Notes: generated by a model not told the origin, from the letters alone. Positions 41,700 through 52,869 are shown, counted from the first letter of the stretch. The stretch is DNA of 64,000 nucleotides from Beverwykella pulmonaria (GCA_001599595.1 BCHH01000015.1:525431-589430), one strand, 5' to 3'. Made by a program: numbers and translations.

Positions 41700-43656
41700 T
41701 TATACCCCGAGTTTATCAGTAAGACTATTCAAAAATGCACATCGTTGCAGAAGCTGCTCGCGATCGAGCGCTGTCGTCCGCAAGCGCGCAGAAAGTAAAG
41801 ACATTGCCCCGACACTGATTCCTGGAAGAATCCGTTGTTCGCCCGTAAGCTCTTCGGCGAAACTAGAAACTTGTTCACAGACTTCTTCATCTGAAGATAT
41901 CCCAGAGCCAAGCAATGCCGGCCCCGTGCCATATGGACCACCTATAACCTGAATATTCAATGAATGCAGTGTAGATGCCGGTGGCTCAGCATCATCCAAT
42001 GGGAATGCTTCTGACCAGCTTCCAGAAACCTCTGTACCAGCTCCGTTTGGGTTCCCGGAATTTGCAAAATTGATGAATGCAGTAGCAAACTCTTTCGACA
42101 ACTTCTGATCATCTTCAGAAACCTGGCCCTCGGGAAATAGACCGTTGAAAATATAATTTGTGTCAGACCCGTGGGAAACTTTGATATACGGCATACCAGC
42201 ACCCTTCCAGAGCGGCGTCAGCATGCTCTGGTTCAGGGCGTACAAGTATACTCCCGTATGCTGCGTGTTCGTCGATGGAGATTGCTTGCTCATTTCATAA
42301 CCGAAGTCGATGGATGAGCAAGCGAAAAGTAGGTCCCGTAGAATTCGAGAAAGCCGGAAAAAGTGAACAGACACAATGGGTTCGTTCTCCTCCTTCCTGG
42401 CCTCGTAATTTTTAACATCGTCAGAGAAATCTGTGGCGTCGTAAAGCGAGATTAGGTGGGAAATGTCGTCGTCGCTTAAAGCATGAGCGAATCTTTTAAT
42501 GACCGGGATCATGTCATCTTCTTTCTGAATGAGCTGCGCCGGTCCTGCGTTCATAGCGCCATCATCCTGGGTCCACCCAAAAACAATTGGGATGCCTGTG
42601 CTTCGTCAGTGATACAAAGTTCTAGGAGAATAACTGAAGCCATTTACCTTTGATAAGGCGGCCACTTTTATACATTACAGATTGTCTCTCCGGGAAGAAA
42701 TCTCCGTCGACAGAGGGAACAAAAGTGAAGAGCCCAGCAGGCGGGTGGTTTGCTACTGAGTACTCCATTGCAACACGAAGAAGCTCCTCCATCGAGACAG
42801 CTCTGAGGCATTTCAACTGCTCTTCGCCACTTTGAGAGCAGCCAATCTTCTCCGCCACAGCTAACGTATGTAAGGTTGTTGCATCACTGGACATGTTGAG
42901 AGCAGTTCCAGGAGGTCCTGACATCATCCAAGCCTGTGTAAAAGGAATACCTTGTTCACCCCCATAAGCCATAAGGTGGAGCGATGAAAAGGTCCCACCG
43001 GCACTCAATCCAAATGCTGTAATCTTTGTAGGATCACCTCCAAAGGCCTCGATATTGTCCTTCACCCATTGGATCCCCTCCCGCTGATCTCTCATTCCTA
43101 CGTTGAGTGATTTCCGCTCTTCAAGGATTGGTAACCTGGAAAATCCGAAAGCCGTTAAACGATAATTTATAGCAACGTAGATAATTGGCTTTCCAATGGA
43201 TTCCGACAGTGTAATCAGCTTGTCGGGCTCGAAATGTGGATCATAAGCGGAGCCTTTAACCACGCCGCCACCGTGGAGCCACACGACCACAGGGAGCTTG
43301 CTATTTGGAGCCGCCCCAACCGGCCTCGCGATACGGAGATTGAGGCAATCTTCACTAATCGTATCAGTCTCCGAGAAGAAGGGGGGCATCGCATCTTTGA
43401 TCTGAGGACAGGCAGGACCAGGCGAGGTGGCATCGATGATAGCTCCCGCAGGCGGAGTGTACGGCTCTGGGGGAGAGAACCGACGGTTGCCGGAGGTGTC
43501 ATGAGCAAATTTCACGTTTTGGAAATGCTCAACTGAGTCACGGGTCGTTCCACGATATGTTATTTGATGTCTTGCGTTATACACTCGGGCGCCTTCGGCA
43601 GCAACGAATTTATAGAGAAGGGTCAAACCAAGAAACATAACAACAGTTGAAGCCAT
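41700..43656 (-). CDS. Secreted type B carboxylesterase
   Basis: Two exons, 43656-42648 and 42595-41700, are joined by a 52-bp intron (GTAAAT to GCACAG, CACTGAC branch, phase 1). They encode 634 residues. A hydrophobic N-terminus (MASTVVMFLGLTLLYKFVAA) acts as signal. Carboxylesterase features in order: the EDCLNLRIARP block at about 102, the oxyanion loop LHGGGV at about 127-132, the nucleophile serine 218 in FGLSAGGT, the FVPSVDGDFFPE block, and the catalytic histidine in VSHGSDTNYIF. The family hydrolyses esters and lipids outside the cell; the substrate is open. The gene is convergent with the TAP-like peptidase. Confidence 0.92.
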
Positions 43657-43912
43657 AGTAGAGCTGGTAGACTTACACTAGTGTGTGGGGAGGGAATAGG
43701 ATGGTGACTACCCAGAAACTGTGGTTGCGGCACAGCGTGTGTTCCTCAAAACGCCAAGACAAACATTTCATTTACAGTGATGCACCTTTCCTGACGTTCT
43801 GGAACCTTTTATCTTTTGCCTGAAAATGCACACTGATCGCACCTTGACAAACCCCAGTAACGCTGCGCCGCTATCAAAATAAGCCGAGCCCATCAATGAA
43901 GAACTCCGTTTC
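43657..43912. other. Promoter region of carboxylesterase
   Basis: Upstream flank of the minus-strand esterase. I see nothing else. Confidence 0.35.
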
Positions 43913-44278
43913 AGGCCGACTAACTCACACTTGGTGGATTTATTCGCGGAAACGCCGCAAAGGCAGGGTTCAAGGCGTGACAATCTCGATGCCTTTTTAT
44001 CCAGGGACATTAGTTGCTATCATGCTTCAAAGAATGGTGAAGCCTTAATATCAGTTACAAGAGGTCATTTGGAGAAATTGAAGACTAGCAGGGACCAGTT
44101 GGACTGGCCTTGAATCCATTATAAAGCGGAAGGACGGCTATACTTCGTGGTGATTCGAGATCACTCGCGACCTGGACGATGGGAACCCTGCACTAGTAGG
44201 AAGCTGCCAAATGAGCCAAGCCTAGACGTAGAATTTGAAAGGCAATTTCCTTGGGACGATAACTCAGATGAAGAGTAG
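43913..44278 (+). pseudogene. Unidentified coding remnant with one opal codon
   Basis: A plus-strand frame reads LVDLFAETPQRQGSRRDNL and runs to DQLDWP, where a TGA interrupts it at 44111-44113. It then continues without shift as IHYKAEGRLYFVVIRDHSRP to an acidic end (FPWDDNSDEE) and a TAG at 44276-44278. The sequence looks like protein on both sides of the stop, but I do not recognise it. It may be the 3' end of a gene whose beginning was lost. Confidence 0.3.
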
Positions 44279-44463
44279 CAGGCAACAATCAGCATTTATC
44301 ATCTTATCGGAATTGCTTCAAAATGGGCTATCTTTTATATTTAAACCGTACTTCGCACCTATGTGTGCTTCTCATCTAAGTCAATGCGTACTTGAACATA
44401 CAACATGTTATGGAACATACTTCTTCTAAAGGCATAGGTTACGCAGGTAAATATAAAAGGGAA

Positions 44464-44594
44464 TGTAAGCCGAGGACACCATAATGTCACGTGGATATGC
44501 CACTGACTAATCAGTCCGTCATATATATATCAGCTGTACATACATCACATACAATACACATCTTGACACCTCTTCCTCCACACTTCAGCTTACA
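44464..44594 (+). repeat. 5' LTR of copia element
   Basis: 131 bp with TG...CA ends and a TATATATAT box near position 60 of the LTR. It matches the 3' LTR at 47051-47181. Confidence 0.95.
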
Positions 44595-44605
44595 GTTATG
44601 AGCCC
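44595..44605 (+). other. Primer-binding site, initiator-Met tRNA half
   Basis: GTTATGAGCCC directly abuts the 5' LTR. It is complementary to GGGCTCATAAC of the anticodon arm of initiator methionine tRNA. Some copia elements prime from such an internal tRNA cleavage end rather than from the CCA end. Confidence 0.75.
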
Positions 44606-44691
44606 GGTTCGTGCCTAACCGCACCATCAAATATCGTTTGACTATCACCGTTGTTTATTATTTGATCCTACCTATCAACCTCGTCGTCACT

Positions 44692-45512
44692 ATGTCTTCT
44701 ACCGAACCCATTCTTCGAGGAAAATCCGACTGGGAGCACTGGATCTTTGTGGTCAAGCGAGTCGCTCAATCAGGAGGCGTATGGGATTATCTCAACCCCG
44801 AACAGCCTTATCGTCCTCTCAACAAGCCTGAGAAACCTCCTCGTCCAACTGCCGTTCCTAATGCTGCTGGAACTGCTTCTATCCAACCTACGCAGGGAGA
44901 GCTCACGCTATACAGTCAGGATATGAGCGCATATTACAAAGACATCAAAGAGTATCAGCGATTGCAAGATAAGTTAGGACAAGTTGGATCCCACATTGCT
45001 AAAACAATTCATCAGGATCTCATCTACCATATCCAAGACAAAGACGCTGTATACGATCAGCTCAAGGCGTTGGAAAAGCACTACTCACCTACGAGCCAGG
45101 ATCAGAAATATCAAGTTCAACAAGCGTACGAAACAGCCAAGATCCTGCATGCCCGCCGAACGAATATCGAGGACTGGTGTGACGCCTTTCTCGCTGCCTA
45201 CAATCGCGCAAAACTACTCAAGTTGCCACAAGCACACGGCTTTCAACCTCACCACGATCTACTGCGAGCAATCAATCAGGTCAATCCAGGATATGCCGCT
45301 AATATCTCGCGTGAAATCTTCNCCGCTGAGAAAGCCTGGGATGCAAACCCTGACGCTCTGATACCAGAATCTGTTCAGTTATCAGCCGTTGCCGCTGAAT
45401 ATCTGCAATACCATCGTGCCACACAATCAAAGAAAACCAATATCCATGGGGGAGCATTTGGAGCGAAGCTGAACGGTGAAGAATCTCCATACAACAAGAA
45501 AACAGCTAGGAA
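44692..45512 (+). pseudogene. Copia Gag (N-terminal part)
   Basis: The ATG at 44692 starts MSSTEPILRGKSDWEHWIF, a Gag capsid start. Helical blocks typical of UBN2-type Gag follow (YQRLQDKLGQVGSHIAKTIH, DQLKALEKHYSPTSQDQKYQ). About 274 residues remain before the joint at 45513. The CCHC zinc knuckle normally next is missing. One ambiguous base (45322) falls inside. Confidence 0.85.
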
Positions 45513-45682
45513 CAGTGGTGATATCTTGAGGCCATATAGCGCGCGGTGCAGCTCCCATAAGTGGTTAGGGTCGGAGAAGCCGTCTGGTGCGTGGCAGTAG
45601 ACGGGCGTTTCTAATCGAGCGTTGGTAAATGCGTTGACAGCATCGTAGTGTCTCATCATATGGCCTCAAGATATCACCACTG
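45513..45682. other. Fold-back inversion at copia deletion joint
   Basis: A 25-bp sequence at 45513-45537 (CAGTGGTGATATCTTGAGGC...) recurs as its exact reverse complement at 45658-45682. The 120 bp between them encode, on the minus strand, the reverse-transcriptase block YDAVNAFTNARLETPVYCHA to ELHRALYGLK. That block should precede, in plus orientation, the KISPLLWYKDL that follows. The piece was therefore copied or flipped in place and ends in the repeated 25 bp. Confidence 0.9.
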
Positions 45683-46792
45683 CTATGGTACAAGGACCTT
45701 ACTAAGTCACTCAAGGAGCTAGGGCTCGAAGAAGTCAAAGAAGCTCCGTGCCTGTGGATGAACGACAAGCTACTGGTATTTTTCTACGTGGATGATATCG
45801 TCGTCCTCGTCAAACCAGGTCATACACAAGTCATTGAACAGTTTGAACAAAAGCTCCTGCAGCGATATGAGATTAGATGCTTAGGAGAATTGACCACCTT
45901 CTGCGGAATTCAAATTCGACGCGACCGAGAAGCGGGAAAGATATGGCTATCACAAGCTGCTTATATCGACAAACTAGTGCTCAAATTCCCGCCACCAAAG
46001 CCCATCAAAGCTTCAACACCGCTACCGCTTGAGGAACTGCTTCCGTCACCAAAACAGACAGAAAATGAAGCCAATATNACTCACTACGGTCAGCTAGTTG
46101 GATCAATCGGACACGCTGCGGAAGTTACTCGGCCCGATATCGCAAAAGCATATTCCAAGCTTGCCGAATTCTTGATCAATCCGTCGCAGCAACATATCGA
46201 CGCCGCATATCACGTGATCGCATACCTTGGTCAGACACGTGATCGGTCACTGTGCTATAATGCATCAGTATCAACCGACTCAGCCTATATCGCCGACCGC
46301 GAAGAACCCGACTTCTTTGGAGCATCAGACGCATCATATGCCGACCACAAGGCCACGCGCAAAAGCTCACAAGGTTATATCTTCTTCCTATTTGGCGGTC
46401 CTATCGACTGGAAAGCGACGCTGCAGCGCTGTGTCACCAAATCAACCACCGAATCCGAATTGATCGCTGCATCGTCAGCCGGTACTGAGTTGATATGGTG
46501 GTGGAGACTATTCAAATCCATCAGATTCGAGCTTGACAATGAGCAACTGCTATACTGCGACAATCAACAGACAATTCGATTGCTGAAAGAAGCTTCTCCG
46601 CGTCTCAAAACCAAACTACGGCACGTCGATATCCATCATCACTGGCTTCGTCAAGAGGTTCAAAACAATCAAATCAATCTCGCATATATACAGACCAATA
46701 GTCAACCAGCTGACGGTCTTACAAAGCTGTTGCCGAGACAAAGGCATGAACACTGGGTGTCACTTCTTCACTTTGAGGATTTCCCATCATAA
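45662..46792 (+). pseudogene. Copia reverse transcriptase end and RNase H
   Basis: The frame reads GLKISPLLWYKDLTKSLKEL, then the catalytic FYVDDIV motif. The thumb and connection follow (GLELTTFCGIQI-like block, VGSIGHAAEVTRPDIAKAYS) and a copia RNase H with GASDASYADHKATRKSSQGY, KSTTESELIAASSAGTE and VDIHHHWLRQEV. The end, SQPADGLTKLLPR, is the usual copia terminus. The first half of reverse transcriptase and all upstream pol domains are missing. One ambiguous base (46078). Confidence 0.9.
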
Positions 46793-47037
46793 TTATTCTG
46801 TGTATCTCTTTATTTTGTATTCTTCTACTGTACATTGCTGTCAATTCTTGTAAACGGCTATTTTAAACCTCCAACCTCCATACAGAACACACGAAGCACA
46901 AACAAGATCGCCCCATCTGGAACTGCACCAGCAGTGGTTGACAAGCCTGTACTACAGCAGGACAGACCCACAAATTTGCAGCTCTGCCTGAGAAAGGTAG
47001 AGGATGGCCTTCGATCGCTCCAGCTTTAAAGTTCAAA

Positions 47038-47050
47038 ACTGAGGGGGGTG
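47038..47050 (+). other. Polypurine tract of copia element
   Basis: ACTGAGGGGGGTG immediately precedes the 3' LTR, in the position where plus-strand priming starts. Confidence 0.75.
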
Positions 47051-47181
47051 TGTAAGCCGAGGACACCATAATGTCACGTGGATATGCCACTGACTAATCA
47101 GTCCGTCATATATATATCAGCTGTACATACATCACATACAATACACATCTTGACACCTCTTCCTCCACACTTCAGCTTACA
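47051..47181 (+). repeat. 3' LTR of copia element
   Basis: 131 bp, the same sequence as the 5' LTR, followed by the target duplication GGGAA. Confidence 0.95.
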
Positions 47182-47239
47182 GGGAAATGTAAAGCTAATG
47201 AGATCCTTTTAACCATTGCTAAGTGTACTACGCAACCCC

Positions 47240-47945
47240 TCAAACACCAACCACGATTTGACCAACACTCTTGGCCCTAGTCCCATTCCACAAACTCTCT
47301 ACGTCCTTCGATTGCTTAACCGCAATCTCCGACTTATTCCATGTTCAATTGCTACAATGTCGCCCCAAAGATAATCCAACACAACATTAACGTTATTGAC
47401 GTCCGTAAAATCTGTATCTTTCAACATTTATGCAAAGGCAATTGTGAGCGTGGCACCTAACTCCTTCGTCCTCTCCAAGTTCGCCCCGGTTTGCCAATAG
47501 CCACGACCTCTGTCGCACCTAGTGCTTTCGAAAACCGCACCGCCTTTCGCCCATTGATACCTATCGCTCCTACAATCTCAGCTGTGAACTTCTCCCCAGA
47601 TTTAATTCCCACATGAGCCGTGAGCGCCACCCACGATCTCATCACCGCATTTGCGATAGCCGCGATACTCTCCGAATCCGCGTTTTTATCCAACGGAATG
47701 ACAACTTTCCTCTCGACATTGATTTCTTCAGCTAGAGAGCCGCCTGGGGCGTACAGGCAGGTGAAGTAGACGAAAGAGCCGGTTTCGGAGAGAGTTTCCA
47801 CGCCGTCGATGCCGTGTTTGTGTGGGGATTGCGTCTTGATGGTAGAGAAGTGGTTTCCGGCGGCGCGGGAGTGGACGAGCGCGTGTACGCCAGAGAAAAG
47901 GAGAGAGAGGTTGCGTAGGTGGGGTGGGCCCCATGTTTGGAAATG
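47240..47945 (-). pseudogene. MDR quinone-oxidoreductase-like relic
   Basis: The minus strand reads ALVHSRAAGNHFSTIKTQ, HKHGIDGVETLSETGSFVYF and CLYAPGGSLAEEINV. Next come MRSWVALTAHVGIKSGEKFT and a Rossmann turn VGAIGINGRKAVRFSKALGA, the order of medium-chain dehydrogenase/reductases of the quinone-oxidoreductase type. After 47457 the frame is lost, but VVLDYLWGD reappears in another phase. The N-terminal GroES-like part and the end are missing or shifted. The family reduces quinones or enals with NADPH; this copy is dead. It lies about 50 bp from the copia insertion. Confidence 0.7.
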
Positions 47946-48315
47946 GGTGGATTGGCGGTTTGGTGAGATAGTTAGTTGGTGAATTAGTAGCTCAGGTGGT
48001 AGCCCCAGTTCCTGTATCTGTAATCCAAGGGCTGTAGTAAGTTCATCAGCAGGACCTGGAGGGTGGGATTGCTACAGAGGCGGCTGCTACCTTGGATGGA
48101 CATCTATGCTTAAAGAATTAAGCTAGTTTCTTATTCGGACCAGTAGGGACTTTGGAGGTAAAAATTCCAATTTGAACGTAACAACCTAAGATGGGGAAAA
48201 GAACTAAGCTACTTGACCCTATACACAGAGAGCCACTTTCATCATACAACAAGCGCCATCTAAATGCCTCTACATTTACTCGTTGCAACTAATGTCGAAC
48301 TCCTTCACCACTCCT
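47946..48315. other. Short intergenic region
   Basis: Near 47990 there is TAGCTCAGGTGGTAG, which resembles a tRNA A box, but no cloverleaf can be drawn. I see no gene. Confidence 0.4.
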
Positions 48316-50474
48316 TTACCACTCCTCCGCCTGCCCCCAACTCGGCCTAAACTTAAACCAATTCTTCAAAATATCTGTATGCACATCCAGGTCATCTAAA
48401 TCTTCAGGTTCAATCGTAACCGCGAGCGGCGCATCCTCAGCATCCGTCCAGCGCTCCCTACCCTGCATCCTATAAAAGATATCTCTCCTCAGATACTCTT
48501 TCTGGTCGTCTTCATTCAAGCCGCCGAGGTGGTTGTTGAAGTCTTTGTGCTCACCAAACGCGATGACGCGCAGAGTGTCGGGCTTGGTATCGGGTTGCGC
48601 GGCCGCTTGCGCTTCTTTGTAGAGACGGAAGAATTTTGTGGCTTGGGCGCGCATTAGGACCCGGTAAGTTTTGTCGCGCATGTCGAGGCAGGAACAGCCA
48701 CAGCCAATTTGTGGCCAGTTGAGAATGTTTAGGGTTTGGAGTTTGGGGAGTTTGGCGAGGGGGTCCTGTTCTTTATTAGTCTGTGCATAATATTGGGAGA
48801 TTTACTGGGTATCTACCAAGATCTTCTCCTTGAAACCGGCCTTGTCTTTATGCAATTTACAATCCATCGACACCGGCCAATCAGCCAAGCTCAGAGCCAG
48901 CTGCTTCAACCGCGGCATCGCAGCGCACAATTGGGCAAGTTGGTCAGGAGCGGTGTACGATTCATGGTTTCCGTTGGGGTCACGGGGTTGCTTTCGCACA
49001 CAGACGAAAAGTTTCTCAAGAGTATCGCCGTGCCAGATGATATTCTCTAGCGTGGGTAGGGTACCGATATTCATAAGGTAGAGCTGTAGATTCCTAAGAC
49101 CTTTGTTGTGTTTCAGGAAACGGTCTAATGTGCTGTTAAGCAGGCGCTCATTCTCATCTTCGTGGTTTTCGATGATGAGTTCTTCGAGACGGGTTGCTCG
49201 GCCTTTGTTGGGGTGCATCATGCAGTCAAGGAAGAGATCAGGACGCCAGCAATTCCGGAGACGAAGCTTTTTTAGCGTCTCGAAGTGTAGCACGTTGGAG
49301 TAGTTTACTTTGCATTCCGTGAGATCGATGATGTCCAGTGAGAGGCTCGTGAGTCGCAGAGGCTCGGCACCGGGCTCCTTCAAGTGGCCGAACAGGGCTG
49401 TGAATACTGGGTCACTGATCACACCCTCGTCGTTGGTTGAAATCTTTCGATCTGCATTGTCGAGGCAGAAACCAGAGAGCTTGAACTTCTTGACAGACTT
49501 TGCGCGCTCAAGAACCATTTTGGCACCCCCAAGACAGCTCTTGCAGTTTGGTTCAAAGTGCAATGAATTCGCTTTCTCTGCGGCTTTGAGGATGCCCAAG
49601 TCCATTTTATACGCATCACTGATGCATGGTTTTGGGCTATGTGGAGTTGCGTGTAGTTCAATGTGCTTTAAATTGCGCTGCCGCTTCAACAGTAGCATAG
49701 AGAGATCTACAGTGAAGGCATGAGTCGAATCCCAACTATAAAAAGTCAGCGAAGAATGCTCCACAGGTGGGACTGTTTTATTGACTGGAGAACAGACCTG
49801 AAGCTTTTGAGTTTATCCTTTGGAAGTGCGTTAATCAGGTATCTTGTTGCAGCGAGCGCGTTATCGGTTGTATGAGTGCATGAACTCTTTGGTTGACACC
49901 AATCAACGAGATGGACCGATTGAATATAGTCAATTCCAGGGTTCTCCCGTGACAACATGGATGCGATGCGGTCGAGAGCTCTCTTTTTGCAATCGGCGAC
50001 TTTTAAGGAGACGTTCCGATACAAGGCCCGGACAGCAGCATCTTGCATAACTTTGCTGGTCAAACAAACATTGATTAGGTCCTTTCTTGAGAGCTATAAT
50101 CCAACGAATTAGCTTCTCGGTTGAATTTGGAGCTGGATAGTGCACGGATATCGGAGCTTTTGGGACGTTTAAGGTCACGTGATCTCAGATGAGGATCAAC
50201 ACTTGGCGGCGTCTCGTTGGCAGAATGTAGGGCCCTGAGAAAGACTGAAATTGTGTGGATTCCAGATATGAAAAGTTAATAAAGAACTCACATGTTCGCA
50301 AATTTCTCTCCTCAATTCCTGTGAGATCCCCATCATCGTGGGAATTGCATGTGGTTTCAATGCTTGTTCCTGAGACTTCTGTGGAGCTGCCGTTATCATC
50401 TTTCGCTCCTCATTCCCAGCAAACATGGACTGTGACGGCATCATAACCGTCCGGTCTAGAGTCATTGTCGCCAT
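48316..50474 (-). CDS. F-box protein with leucine-rich-repeat-like C-terminus
   Basis: Four exons: 50474-50292, 50093-49798, 49735-48817 and 48765-48316. The introns are 198, 62 and 51 bp (GTGAGT/ATTATAG, GTCTGT/TTTATAG, GTAGAT/GAACAG). All joints keep frame and give 615 residues. The first joint builds the F-box: SQELRREICEH from exon 1 meets LSRKDLINVCLTSKVMQ from exon 2. The long middle part has irregular leucine-rich repeats (ETLKKLRLRNCWRPDLFLDC, LRNLQLYLMNIGTLPTLENI, MPRLKQLALSLADWPVS). The C-terminus is acidic. F-box proteins of this design recruit substrates to SCF ubiquitin ligases in nucleus or cytoplasm; the target is unknown. The ATG at 50474 has a good context (CAGCCATGG). Confidence 0.85.
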
Positions 50475-51510
50475 GGCTGCGCGTGCAGATTGGAGACGAT
50501 GATAAAGCTCCTGGAGCGTCTTTTCCACAAGCGTGATGAGGGACCAGCAAGCAGCCTTGCCGATACTGAAGATCGTGGTGGAGAGATTTCGATTTGGATT
50601 ATCCGTTCATGTACTCGTCGTTGCGAGTATGTGATGGAGAGATTGAGTCACGAGCCGCGCAAGAAGGATCTCGAGGATGTTGAGGAAGAAAACAGGCAGA
50701 GGTATAAGAGAGTCGAGAGGAATTAGGCTGCACTCCACGGCCCCAGCGCCCTCACCGCCTACACGACGAAGCCTTTCGCAAAAGGGAAAGCGCTAATGCA
50801 CGTGCAGCGCCATTCGAGGCAGCAGTGAGGCTCCTAGGCGAGGCTGAAGTATTGTGCATCCGAGCGGAACGATGGAGGCCAGCTGTGCAAGGGTGGTTGC
50901 AGGGTCCAAGGAACGTTGCTTTTTCGTATGGGGGCGGGAACACCAGAGATCACCACCTTGAACATCAACGAACTTCTGCGACTTGACTTATCTTTGAGCA
51001 TAATTCCCAGTAGTTGTGAATTGCGCCACAATGATGACAGCCGCTAACCCACTAGTCTATGAGGGTGGTCGTTTGAAGGATCAGAAAAGGGTTGGCTGAA
51101 TAAGCGAGTTCATGGCTGGGAACCGCTTACTTTTCTTGCCGTCCAACGCTGATAGCTGCTATCGCATGTTGCCACCCTTCAAACACCCTCTGATAGGGTA
51201 TATTGAGAAACATATTGTTTTAGTGAGTATGCGTATCACGGATACTGGTCAAAGTGGGTAACCAAGCACGAGCGAGTGCGATCGACGTCAAGGTATGTAT
51301 TGGTTGGTTGGATAGCGGAGAATCCCCATCTTGACCGGTGTCTGGGGTACGCGCACCGCGTTTTGCCGCGCATTTGTGACCCCGCCCTTCAAAAGGGCGA
51401 ATTCTCGTGTGACTCTGAAACATGCGAGACAGCCGGACTATTTCCAGAAATTGAAGTGGGATTAAAAAAAGGAAAATACCGTTGGCCTTGCCAAAGAAAC
51501 AATCCTAGTC
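50475..51510. other. Intergenic
   Basis: The left part is the promoter of the F-box gene. I see no further gene. Confidence 0.4.
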
Positions 51511-52869
51511 TTACTTCCTCTCCAACACATGCTCTCCATTCCCGACGCCTTTCAACCTCTCCTCGCTGGCTTTGAAAAATTCAGGGATGCCAAACTCCGC
51601 GGCAATATCCTCGAATTCACATTCCGTCCTCATCATCTTCGCAACCACTTTGGCAGCTGTGAGAATCAATGCCATCCCACCCCCATTGAACCCCGCAAGC
51701 ACCCATCTCCCCTCCTCTCCAGGCACCCGCCCAACAAACGGCCATTCATCTTCTGTGATCCCCATAATGCCCACCCACATGCTTTCAATTTCCGCTTTGC
51801 TATCCTCCCATCCGAGAAAGTTGTTCTGCATGTAGCCGCGCCAGTACTCGTGAACTTCCTTTGGGAACAGGATAGAGTCATCGAAGTTGTTGAACCAGGA
51901 GTCGCGTTTGTCGCTGTAACGCCATTTCCCGCCTCCGACAACGATGCTTCCGTCTGGGCGCGGATTGAGGTAATCTACTCCTTTTCCTTTGCCGAAGTTG
52001 ATGTTGTAAGTGCTGGAGAGATGCGGATGCATAGGGGTTTCGGGGACAATATGAGTAGCCATCCCCCGAATTGGCGTAATGATGTCCTTGAACTGGGGTA
52101 GGAGGCCTGCTGTATAGGCATTGGTTGCAAATAGGACTTTTCTTGTCCTAATGGTGCCGCGGGCGGTGTGAATTAGGTTGAAGCCATCCTCGGTCGATGT
52201 GACGGAGGTAACAGGAGTTCTCGTTTGGAGATTCAATTTCGAGTCGCGGGACAAAAGACGAGCTAGGAGTTGTGTGACGAATTTGTAGGGCCAGAGTGAG
52301 CATGCTGGAACACTGAATGCGGACGTCGCGCCTTTAATAGAAGTGACTTGTTCAGCGAATCGTCCATCGATGTAGGCAACATTCCTTGCCCATTTGTGAC
52401 CCAATTTGAGACTTTCGTCAAACACTCTTTTCATCTTTTGCGATTCTTCCTGATCAAGCTGCACATCGTAGCTTCGCCGGAGTTCAAATTCGCAATCTAG
52501 CTCTTCATCTTCGACGATTCTCTTGATACCATCGATAATGCCATGCACGTACGATTGGACTTTGTCTATATTCGAGTGCCCAAGTTTCGGAACTAGGCCT
52601 GTCAATGTACTTGCTTTGACTTTGGAGTGACCGCCGTTCCGTCCCGTTGCTCCTGAACATAGCTGTCGTGCTTCCAGTATGGCAATACTCGGACGCTTCT
52701 CGTTGTCTTTCAAATAGTACGCAGCTGTGACTCCAGCCATACCCGATCCAATGATGACAATGTCGCATTCTGCAGGTAGCTCTGGCGTTGATCGGAACTC
52801 ACTTAGATGATGCGGTTCACTGAGCCAGTATGACGTCACTGGGTGCGAGACGGGTAACAATTGGTCCAT
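51511..52869 (-). CDS. FAD-dependent amine/amino-acid oxidoreductase (DAO family)
   Basis: A single exon with start at 52869 in context GCCATGG gives 452 residues. An alternative in-frame extension upstream has no ATG. The dinucleotide-binding motif IIGSGMAGVTAAYYL lies at about residues 39-53. RNGGHSK follows the strand-helix, as in DAO-type oxidases of the gamma-glutamylputrescine-oxidase branch. Later blocks are VLFATNAYTAGLLP, DYLNPRPDGSIVVGGG and the C-terminal FAD contact WVLAGFNGGGMALI. The family oxidises secondary or primary amines of small molecules, releasing hydrogen peroxide. No targeting signal is evident, so it is likely cytosolic. The exact substrate is not predictable. Confidence 0.9.
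   Translation of the reverse strand: MDQLLPVSHPVTSYWLSEPHHLSEFRSTPELPAECDIVIIGSGMAGVTAAYYLKDNEKRPSIAILEARQLCSGATGRNGGHSKVKASTLTGLVPKLGHSNIDKVQSYVHGIIDGIKRIVEDEELDCEFELRRSYDVQLDQEESQKMKRVFDESLKLGHKWARNVAYIDGRFAEQVTSIKGATSAFSVPACSLWPYKFVTQLLARLLSRDSKLNLQTRTPVTSVTSTEDGFNLIHTARGTIRTRKVLFATNAYTAGLLPQFKDIITPIRGMATHIVPETPMHPHLSSTYNINFGKGKGVDYLNPRPDGSIVVGGGKWRYSDKRDSWFNNFDDSILFPKEVHEYWRGYMQNNFLGWEDSKAEIESMWVGIMGITEDEWPFVGRVPGEEGRWVLAGFNGGGMALILTAAKVVAKMMRTECEFEDIAAEFGIPEFFKASEERLKGVGNGEHVLERK

Larger units (their letters stand above)
44464..47181 (+). mobile_element. Ty1/copia LTR retrotransposon, internally deleted
   Basis: The element is 2718 bp with two LTRs of 131 bp that are identical as far as I can compare by eye. 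They begin TGTAAGC and end GCTTACA, and are flanked by GGGAA direct repeats (44459-44463 and 47182-47186). It keeps a Gag frame, the late part of reverse transcriptase and RNase H. It lacks the zinc knuckle, protease, integrase and early reverse transcriptase. At the deletion joint a short piece is inverted. Identical LTRs mean the insertion is recent. It cannot move on its own. Ambiguous bases at 45322 and 46078 suggest that several similar copies exist in the genome. Confidence 0.95.

Noticed and set aside
47980..48080. tRNA-like A box TAGCTCAGGTGG near 47990
   Set aside because: No cloverleaf, acceptor stem or proper B box could be drawn; at most a tRNA-derived fragment.
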